From contig JAMQCK010000103.1 in the NCBI GenBank assembly GCA_024196135.1, positions 1 to 64,000 of the forward strand: a stretch of DNA of 64,000 bases. Reading direction: 5' to 3'. The position numbers and the translations under genes are program-made. Below, one piece after another: positions 56,329 to 64,000 of the stretch; position 1 is the stretch's first letter, and the number at the start of each line of letters is the position of its first letter. Under the pieces are notes generated by a model that saw nothing but the letters and a program-made list of their open reading frames with translations, had not been told where the DNA came from and searched no databases. The stretch is from Pleurotus ostreatus/Saccharomyces cerevisiae fusant (Eukaryota > Opisthokonta).

Positions 56329-57930
56329 TCAGTCCTTAGGCTCCCTCTCCACCTTAATGAACAGCGCGTAGGAGGCGTACGCAGTGTCCACGGATGCCTC
56401 ATTACCGTAGGCCACTGCGCAATGTAGTTCAGCGAGGGCGCGCATTGTCCGGGACACACGTACCATAATGATCCTCGACTCGACTTGCACGCTGATCAAA
56501 GCAGGTCACCCAGAGCGTCTCCGTACCCTCGTGATAGCCATTCCTGAGAGGCGCCGTTCCAGCGTCCCGAAGGACATCTTCCTCTTCCACGGCGTCTGCC
56601 AAGTTCGACACATAGTGACAGCAGCTCTCACTGACGGTGGTGTACGCAAGAAAGTACCCATCATCGCGCTTGCCAAAAAAGTTGGCAATGTCTTCGTGAC
56701 TTAGCCCCCGTATAGCAGGCGTAGCATAGGTTCGACGCCGAGCGCTTCGCACGCACGCTTGATCATTGCGTCGCCGCCCTTCAAACCGGACGTCGTCCAG
56801 CAGCACAAGGACTTATCGGGATATTGGTAGCGCAGACCAAAGGCCAAATACCCGCCGTTCGGTAGCAAACGCTCATCAGCGTGCAGATCGGCGAGCGCGC
56901 TCTTGAGCACCACATCGTAGTCCAGCACCTCTCGCGGGACTGCGATCGGCGTGGGCGGCCAGGCCACGAAGATGTTCCAAGTGAGGGTGACGCGGTGCCC
57001 CGATAACACGGGAAGCACCTCGTGCGTGACGTCGCCGTAGAAGGCGACGAAGACAACGTGCGGGGCGCCCCCATGGAAAATCTCCGAGACGGCGTCCACA
57101 GTCCACTCGTTCTTCCCGCTGGTGAAGACAAGCTGGCCGCCTTCGTGCGGCGCTGGGAAAATCATGACGAGAGTGCCCGTATAATGGGTCCCTCTCGGCG
57201 TGTCCTTGTGCGGCTTGAAAAACGAGTCTTTGCCTACATAGACTGCGTGAGCGCAAGGTATGGTGGAGTACATCACAGTACTCACCATATACGTTCAGTT
57301 TGTACAATTCGTAGCGAAGCTGACACTCGCTCTTCTCGAAAAGCTCCTCGCGGATGAGGCCGAGCACGCCATCAGGGGGCGTGTAGTTGACGCAAAAATC
57401 CGCGTTGTCCATCTTGCCCGCCTTGCGGTACGTCTCGTCCAGAACGTCCTCTTGGTTGCGACCAAAGGTCGCCGGCGCGCATGCCTGCTCGAGATGGCAA
57501 AGCTGCACATCGGTGGGGTGCGCGAGGTCGATGCAGCTGCAGTACCGACAGTCAGCGCGATACGGTGAAAGTAAAGGGCGAGCGAAACGTACTGCGCCTC
57601 TCCCGGCTCACCATAGTAGAGCTTGATTTTCTGGCCAGCCTTGATGGGAAGCTTGTCGTGCACGAAGGGGATGCGATAACGTATGCACGACCGGAGTGCG
57701 CGCAGTTTGTGATCGAGGGTATCAACCGAAGCAGTGGCGTCGGAATCGCCGCCGTTGTCGACAGGGCTGGTGTCCTCGCCAGCAGTAGCAGTTTCCTTCG
57801 GCTCGCCGTCAGAAGAACCCGTGTCCTCGTCGTTCTTATCGTCCAGGCAAGGGGGATCGCTGTCGGAGAGGCTTGTATCGACAGTGGCAGGCGAGGGCGC
57901 CGCGACGGCAACGTCTTCGGATGTGGACAT
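56329..57930 (-). pseudogene. 2-oxoglutarate/Fe(II) oxygenase paralogue, broken by a one-base frameshift
   Basis: Exon structure 57593-57930, 57286-57536, 56464-57233 and 56329-56414 matches the two intact paralogues; exon 2 is 251 nt in all three. Exon 3 is 770 nt against 771 in the closest copy. The missing base lies at about 56700-56704: the frame runs LRLLYGG then TAA, while the next frame over continues SHEDIANFFGKRDDGYFLA. That aligns residue for residue with the intact copy's SHSELRYAFGYRDDAFFLA. Upstream sequence is otherwise intact, including FFKPHKDTPRG (Fe ligands) and SGHRVTLTWNIF. A truncated protein of about 410 residues with the whole catalytic core could still be made. A sequencing error in the GGGGG run is possible. 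Confidence 0.85.
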
Positions 57931-58609
57931 CGTATTGGATGAGAAGAGGACGTGAGCGTAGTATCGTCGACGCGAATGTGGGAGAGCGAGGGACCCCGGC
58001 CGGCCTCAAATAAGAGAGCTCTAGCGCAAGTCATCTGCGCGCACGCAAGCCAGCAACACCCCATAGACGGACCCGCTACCTACACGCTGCTGGCATCAGG
58101 TTCATGGAGTAAATCGAACGTAAAGCGCTGGGGACCCTTCGGGGCCGACACGGCAGAGATGATTATGAGTTAGAGACAGACAAGGACAGTTCGCCTGAGG
58201 AACAGCGCAGATCTGGACACAACGTTTCGTATCTAATGACCAGAATTGTCTGATTTCAAAGCAAGCCGTTTGCCTTGCAGATGCCCCAGGTCGGGGAAAC
58301 GAAAATGGACGATTGAGTCAAACCTGCGACCGGCATCTTCCGGATCCCTCTCGGACCTCGCCGAATTCGTAATCTCAACTCGGTCCCGCAGGACCGGCGC
58401 AGGTGTTTACCTTGCTCTTGACTGTCAGCGGGCATGGTGGTCGCCATTTATGCAAGAACAAGGCAGCTTTTGACGTACTGACCACTCCATGAACCTGCTG
58501 TGAACCTCGTGTAGCAAGCGGAACCGCTGCGTACGAAATGATTCGTTCAACTATACTCTCTTAGGTGCTCCCCGGAACCTCCTCAATCTTCTCATTTCTC
58601 TTGCTCACT
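57931..58609. other. Divergent upstream region of the oxygenase pair
   Basis: About 680 bases between the starts of the inverted pseudogene and the first intact oxygenase gene. No TATA box close to either ATG and no gene in between. Confidence 0.4.
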
Positions 58610-60207
58610 ATGTCTGCCTCCCAAGATACCTCTCCCGCAACTTTTCCTGAAGGCGACATTGGTCACGCCGACTTAGCAGCAACCGACACCGCGAGCATAC
58701 CGGAACGTGGCGGCGACGACGACCACGGTGTAGCATCTGCCCCGCCCACCATCGACGATGGCGAGGCGAGCAGCGAGTCCGACGGGCCTCTCCACTGGCT
58801 CGACGAGGTCGACGACAAGATAAGTGCCGTCCGCTCCAGCGTTTATTATCGCATCCCATTCGTGCACGGCGCCCTCCCCATCGAGCCTGACCAAGAGATC
58901 AAGCTTTTCTATGGCAGGCCCAGCGACGCTCAGTGAGTCTCTATTACGCTCTCGTCACATCTCGCACATGATTCGCCCCGCCACGCAGCTGCATGGACCT
59001 TGCGCGCCCCACAGAGGAACAGCTTCGCGACCTCGAGCAAGCGTGCGCGCCTGCAACCTTTGGTCGTAACCAAGAGGACGTCTTGGACGAGACGTACCGC
59101 AAGGCGGGCAAAATGGACAACACGGATTTCTGCGTCACTTACACGCCCCCGGATGACATTTTGGGCCTCGTGCGCGACGAGCTTTACGAGGAGAGCGAGT
59201 GCCAGCTGAGGTATGAGCTGTACAAGCTAAACGTTTACGGTGAGGGCTTCGATGACTCCACCATTTACTTTTGCGCTCATGTCTCGTAGGCAAGGACTCC
59301 TTTTTCATGCCGCACAAGGATACTCCGCGCGAATCCAGTTTCACGGGCACCCTCGTCGTGGTCTTCCCCGCCCTTCATGAGGGCGGTCAGCTCGTCTTCT
59401 CCAGCGGGACGAATGAGTGGACCGTCGATGCCGCCTCGGAGATTTACCAAGGCGACACCCCTCACGTCGTCTACGTCGCCTTCTACGGCGACGTTACGCA
59501 TGAAGTGCGCAGGGTGACCTCGGGGCACCGCGTCACCCTTACTTGGAACATCTTCGTCGTCAGCCCGCCCAAGTCCTCTTCGATCCCTCAAGAGATCCTT
59601 GACTACGACACTGTCCTCAAGAATGCGCTCGCCGATCTGCTCGCTGATGAGCGCCTCCTCCCCAACGGCGGGTACTTGGCCTTTGGCCTGCGCTATCAGT
59701 ACCCGGATCGCAAGTTGGAAATTCTGAACGCAAACTCGCTTAAGGGCGGCGACGCCATGATCAAGCGTGCGTGCGACGCGCTTGGTGTGGAGCCAAAGCT
59801 GCGCCTGCTATACGGGTCCGACAGTCACAGCGAACTTCGCTACGCCTTCGGGTACCGAGACGATGCGTTCTTTCTCGCACGGAATAGCGTCGGGAGCAAT
59901 TACCGGGGGCGGGTGGACAGCCTGCTAGATCACTTTCGGGGCTGCGATGTTATCCGGGATGCCGGGACCAAACCGCTCAAATATTACCGCCACGACGGTA
60001 GGGAGACGGTCTGGGTGACCTTTCTCGACGAGTATATTAATCAGCACAAGGATCAATATGGTGCGTCTACCTGTATCAAACATGATGCGCACCTTTGCTG
60101 ACCTGAGTCGTGCAGTGGCCTACGGTAATGAGGCATGTCTAGATACTGCATATGCTTCCTATGCGTTGTTCATTGAGGTAAAGAGGAAGCCGCAAGGGGC
60201 GAACTAG
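58610..60207 (+). CDS. 2-oxoglutarate/Fe(II) oxygenase, intact copy 1
   Basis: Predicted dioxygenase of the prolyl-4-hydroxylase-like superfamily; substrate unknown. Exons 58610-58932, 58989-59239, 59290-60060 and 60116-60207 give 478 residues. N-terminal 70 residues are acidic and disordered. The conserved core begins at VYYRIPFVHGALPIEPDQEIKLFYG. ATFGRNQEDVLDETYRKAGKMD is nearly identical in all three paralogues. Iron ligands His and Asp lie in FFMPHKDTPR; the distal His and the 2OG-binding Arg are probably in TSGHRVTLTWNIF. The double-stranded beta-helix is followed by a 200-residue extension ending VAYGNEACLDTAYASYALFIEVK. No signal peptide, so intracellular. Closest relative is the inverted pseudogene next door. 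Confidence 0.9.
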
Positions 60208-60692
60208 TCTGCAGTATGTTTCAAGCGTACAGAAGTAGAGTTGGGGCGCTTTCGTACGACCGCGAAAACGAGTCTAGTTACCAATGCCTGTCGCCCCTCG
60301 CCGAGGGCGATGGGCGATGTCAACGATATAAATATATATATCCGGTCCCGACGTGAGCATGCTACGCAGAACCTGATAGCCAAGTCTCGCGATGTGAAAA
60401 AAAATCCGCGTTGAGTATGCATGCAAAGTTGAACTTCACTCGGACCCGAGCCACGTGCTTCTTCATCTTCGACCCTCATCTTGTCAGAACCAAAGCAATG
60501 CTGAAATACAGTCAGACCAGACCCTCTCATGCCTGTCACCAGGTCAGACTCACTGAAGCTGAAACGCTTCTGCGGGACCGTCCATGACTTGCCTTCAATC
60601 TCCTTCACTTGATAAGCGCGAACGCTCTGCGGCATTGCTAATCAGCTCTCCTCCCTCCACCGCCATCCTTGTAAATCCAGCACCAAACGGAA
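60208..60692. other. Intergenic between the two intact oxygenase genes
   Basis: About 485 bases. A TATAAATATATATAT run at 60326-60340 is about 350 nt before the next ATG, far for a TATA box unless the 5' UTR is long or spliced. A minus-strand 143-codon ORF covers most of the gap but shows no domain. Confidence 0.4.
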
Positions 60693-62326
60693 ATGTCCCA
60701 GCAAGGTGAGTCTGTACCACCTGCAAGTCTTGTACAGGACATATCTAGAGATCATTTCGCGGATGGCGTTCGGTCGGATGCTGGAGCCATTGAGGCATCC
60801 GCGAGCGACTCGCCCAGAAGCGACAGCGCAAACGTTCATTCTGATGCCTCTACAGACACTTTGAAAGAGAAGATCGACACACTCCGCGAAAGTATAGTGT
60901 ATCGCATGCCCATCGTGTGGGATACGCTGCCGGTCAAACCCGATGAAGAGATCAAGCTTTTCTACGGCAAGCCTGGTGATGCGCAGTGAGTTTTTGGCAC
61001 ATTACGTATAGCCCACTCGGGCGTTGAGCCTCTGCCACCAATGCTGAACCTTTCCCATCGATGTTCGAGCCTAACACCAATTATCCAGCTGCCTAGACAT
61101 CGCCCACCCTACCGAGGACCAGCTCCAACACCTCGAAGCCGCCTGCGAGCGCGCCACCTTTGGACGCAACCAGGAAGATGTCCTCGACGAGACGTACCGC
61201 AAGGCCGGAAAGATGGACACGAGTAATTTTTCAACCAATTTCTCGCCTCCACCGAGCTTCCTGGGCCACGTGAGAGACGAATTGCTGCAGCGCCATGATA
61301 CGAGGCTTGTTTACGAGCTGTACAAACTAAACGTCTATGGTGAGCAATCAGTCCAAGACCATCAGGTTGCAGTATCTTACTTCTCATTGGCAGGCAAAGA
61401 CGCCTTCTTCAAGCCCCACAAAGACACCCCGCGCGGCCCAAGCTCGCACGGCACGCTCATCGTCGTCTTCCCCGCACCCCACACGGGCGGCGAGCTCATC
61501 TTCAGCGACCCCAAGCACGGCGAATGGATCGTCGACGCTGCCGCCCACATCCTCCCCACCAACGACGCGCCAAACCTCGTCTGCGTCGCCTTCTACGGCG
61601 ACGTCACGCATGAGGTTCGCAAGGTCACATCCGGCCACCGCGTCACCCTCACCTGGAACATCTACACCGAAGACGGGCTGCCTGCCGCCGGCCCCCCACC
61701 GCCCGTGGTCCTCGACTACGACGCCGGCCCGCGCGACGCACTCTCCTCCCTCCTCGCCGACTCCCGCCTCCTCCCCCACGGCGGCTACCTCGGCTTCGGC
61801 CTCCGCTACGAGTACCCCGTCAGCGAGCGCAGCAAGCTGCAGCCGCACCACCTCAAGGGCGGCGACAGCATGATCTGGCGCATCTGTCAAGCGCTCGGAT
61901 TGGACGTGTCCATCGTCTACCTGTACGGCATGGAGAGCAACAAGGATCTCCAGTACCCGTTGAACAAACGGGAGGACGCGTCCTTCGTCACGACGAGCGC
62001 GGTCGACCTGGGCGGGGCCGGTAATGACGATCTCGGGGACGAGTTCACCGATGCGCCCGTTGTCCGGGACGCGGGTACGCCGTGCGTGTTAGGCCCGGAT
62101 GATGAGAAGCATGAAGAGTTTGAGGTGGTTTGGGTCACTGAGCATCTGAAGAAGAATAGGTTGGAGGAGCTTTTCGGTGAGTATCATATCACTTGTAAGA
62201 TACCGCAAAATCCATATAGCTCACACCTCCGCAGTGGCCCTCGGCAACGATGCGTACATCGACGCCATGTACGGTACCGTTGCGTTATTCGTTAAGATGA
62301 AGCCGCGCCTACAGGACGAGCTGTGA
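60693..62326 (+). CDS. 2-oxoglutarate/Fe(II) oxygenase, intact copy 2 (diverged)
   Basis: Same four-exon plan: 60693-60985, 61089-61339, 61394-62176 and 62235-62326, 472 residues. Core motifs: VYRMPIVWDTLPVKPDEEIKLFYG, ATFGRNQEDVLDETYRKAGKMD, FFKPHKDTPRG (Fe His/Asp), VAFYGDVTHEVRKVTSGHRVTLTWNIY. Compared with copy 1 the post-core extension differs strongly, with a Gly/Asp-rich insert (VDLGGAGNDDLGDEFTD). The segment after NIY carries Pro runs (AAGPPPP). The C-terminal exon is 92 nt, as in copy 1 (VALGNDAYIDAMYGTVALFVK). This is the oldest split of the three, which suggests a distinct substrate. Confidence 0.9.
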
Positions 62327-62587
62327 GTCGAACGAGGCGGAGACGTCGACTCCAGTGAGGTAATCATAATCTGGGACTTCCCCACGTACATACCTGTCAA
62401 TCTAGCTCGCCCCTTCATCAGTCCCCGTCATCACACCCTATAGCCATCCGCTTACTAGTATATATTATAAGGTAGTGTAGCTGCGAACAACCAAATGTGC
62501 CTGAACGAGTGTGTGAGCCCTGCAAAATATTTCGCAGACGCGCGAGCATCTCCTTACTATGTACAGCACCAAAGGGTACGGTGTAGC

Positions 62588-62634
62588 GCGCCAGAGGATG
62601 CAGTATAGAGCGCCAGAAAATGCGGTATAAAGTA
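62588..62634. repeat. 22-bp direct repeat, two copies
   Basis: GCGCCAGAGGATGCAGTATA at 62588 and GCGCCAGAAAATGCGGTATA at 62610, differing at three positions. Confidence 0.75.
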
Positions 62635-62929
62635 CAATTTCCGCAGCCCGGGGGCGAGCCGGAAGGGTCGTTGAACCAATGAGAAGGGGCCACTGAGCCA
62701 ACCAGAAGCCGAAAACCTTTGGCGAGGGGAAAAGAGTATAGGAAGAGGAGGGATGGGAGACATAAACAAACAACGATGTGAGAATCCATGAGCATGGGAC
62801 GAGGGGAAGAATGTGCAAGTGCGTAAGTGGACGGGCCCGGGATGCGAGTTGCGGCGGTAATGAAAGGTACCGCGCAGTCCATTGGGTAAGGCGCCGCGTC
62901 GGTGAGACGTCGCAATTGGGTGAAAGGCC

Positions 62930-62983
62930 TAATCGGGTGCAGCACCGTAATCGAGTAAAGCACCATAATCGGGTAAGACGTCG
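62930..62983. repeat. 18-bp tandem repeat, three copies
   Basis: TAATCGGGTGCAGCACCG, TAATCGAGTAAAGCACCA and TAATCGGGTAAGACGTCG follow head to tail with exact 18-bp period. GACGTCGCAATTGGGTGA upstream (62906) is a further relative. Confidence 0.8.
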
Positions 62984-63246
62984 CAGCGGAAAGAGCATGA
63001 TGACGAGAAAGAGCAGACAGCGCGTTAGATGGAATCCAGGAACAGAGAAAAGAGAAGGAAACGAGGGCGGAGAACGGTAGGTACTAGCGACAACAACATA
63101 TATGCGGGTATGTCACAAGATGCAGCAGGACACGTGGCCGTGTGGTACACCAAAGGAGGCGCAGAGGAAAACGAGAGACGGGTATGATGGGTAACGCGTG
63201 ACGGAACGCCCACGCGAGCCACACGTGACATGTTCGACATACGCGA

Positions 63247-64000
63247 TCACATGACGACACATTTGCAGCACCCGCCCGCGTCGTCCTCGTCCACGCGCTG
63301 CGGCTGTCGCTCCGGCGGTGGTGGCATCGGCGGCAGGCTTTGGTCCGTGCTCTCTAAATAATGCGAGAACGGCGCAGGACTCGGCGGCTGCGGTGGCCGC
63401 GTAATCGGCAATGGCGTCTCGTCGTGCGCATTCCAGTGTCGCCGTGGCGGTTGCTGCTGTTGCTGTTCTGTCGCATGATTCCGTTCTTCTTCCTGCTCCT
63501 CTTGTCCCCGGTCGTCCTCTTGCTCGATCGGCCGCCCGAATTCGTCCATCTCGATCGGTTCTCCGTCACGCGGTGGCCTGTACTTGCTGTGGTCGAAACC
63601 GAACGTCCCAGGCGCGGGCGCAGGATTACTCCTCCTCTGCACCGGCTTCGGACTCCCATCCGCCTGCTCATAGTGCTCACTCAACCCCTGCTTGCGCGCA
63701 ACCGCTGGCAAGATGACCTAGAGAACCCAATCAGTCCCCTACTCATCAGCACCCACGCTAGACTAAACTCACCTCGTCCCAATTGCCCGCCTTCTTCGGC
63801 TGCGTCCACACCGGTATAGCATCCTCATCCGCGCTAATGGAGGGATAGTGCGCAATACTCCGCCGGTCCTCCTCCTTTTCCTTCCGCGTCGTCGGCGCCT
63901 TCTGCTTTCGCTTGGTTGCCGACGGCGGCGGGCCTCTTCGCCCTGCAGTCGTCGCCGCCTTCGTCGCCCGCGGCGGCTTCGGCGTGTTCGTCTGCGGCTC
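63247..64000 (-). CDS. Partial protein with C-terminal CaaX-like prenylation motif
   Basis: Last exons only: 63773->64000 and 63247-63717, joined by a 55-nt intron; the 5' part is outside the window. The visible 232 residues are basic at first (PKPPRATKAATTAGRRGPPP, KRKQKAPTTRKEKEE). A short conserved-looking core follows: IPVWTQPKKAGNWDEVILPAVARK. Then come an acidic Glu/Gln segment with a polyQ run and a Pro-rich stretch. The protein ends DDAGGCCKCVVM. The final C-V-V-M fits the farnesylation CaaX consensus, and the preceding cysteines could be palmitoylated. That suggests a membrane-anchored, largely disordered protein. No named family recognised. Confidence 0.75.

Larger units (their letters stand above)
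62327..63246. other. Intergenic with short tandem repeats
   Basis: About 920 bases without a supported gene. Two short repeat arrays are listed separately. Overlapping minus-strand ORFs up to 182 codons arise from the repeats and have no domain features. Confidence 0.45.

Noticed and set aside
60204..60635. 143-codon minus-strand ORF between the intact oxygenase genes
   Set aside because: No domain, start inside the promoter of the next gene, overlaps the neighbour's 3' end; kept only as a note in the gap entry.

Overview
The window reads as chromosomal DNA of a filamentous basidiomycete, most likely an Agaricomycete and plausibly a wood-decay species. The genes are GC-rich and densely interrupted by 45-60 nt GT-AG introns with CTNAN-type branch points. 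The enzyme set (GMC oxidoreductase, a GH43 galactanase-type enzyme, GH20 hexosaminidase, a CE1-like esterase, old-yellow-enzyme and quinone reductases, M64 peptidases) fits that lifestyle. Exon models were built by hand from splice signals, reading-frame closure and comparison between paralogues. No alignment or transcript data were available. The exact taxon is an inference.

Layout. 0-8.8 kb: a truncated secreted esterase, a doubtful proline-rich ORF, a small lysine-rich conserved protein, an Aurora kinase and an OYE-type reductase. 8.8-15.5 kb: a secreted M64-type metallopeptidase, a GH43 enzyme and a PIG3-type quinone reductase. 15.5-20.3 kb is almost gene-free. It holds short tandem repeats, a degenerate inverted repeat and a 32-codon ORF behind a strong-looking TATA promoter. 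20.3-32.3 kb: an alpha/beta hydrolase, a ribosomal-L1-domain nucleolar protein, a second M64 peptidase, NF-YC and a 1152-residue Pro/Ser-rich protein. 32.3-46 kb: a two-finger C2H2 protein, GH20, ATP synthase gamma and eIF2-beta (a divergent pair sharing 190 bp), a 17-exon WD40 protein resembling WDR7/rabconnectin-3 beta, and a small HMG/YABBY-like protein. 47.5-49.9 kb: a GMC oxidoreductase.

50.1-56.1 kb is the strangest stretch. Two diverged copies of a 2.2-2.6 kb locus stand in direct orientation. Each contains about 170-bp exon/intron-like units and then a roughly 25-bp minisatellite. A 145-bp tandem duplication lies between them. No intact gene was found there. 56.3-62.3 kb holds three paralogous 2-oxoglutarate/Fe(II) oxygenase genes. 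Two are intact and tandem; the third is inverted and broken by a one-base frameshift. The window ends in a truncated gene whose product finishes in a CaaX-like prenylation motif.

Most genes are unrelated neighbours, as is normal for a fungal chromosome. Likely functional links are secreted polymer turnover (esterase, GH43, GH20, M64, GMC) and core housekeeping (ATP synthase, eIF2, L1-domain factor, Aurora, NF-Y). The repeat locus, the oxygenase family and the 32-aa ORF are the places where something undescribed could sit.
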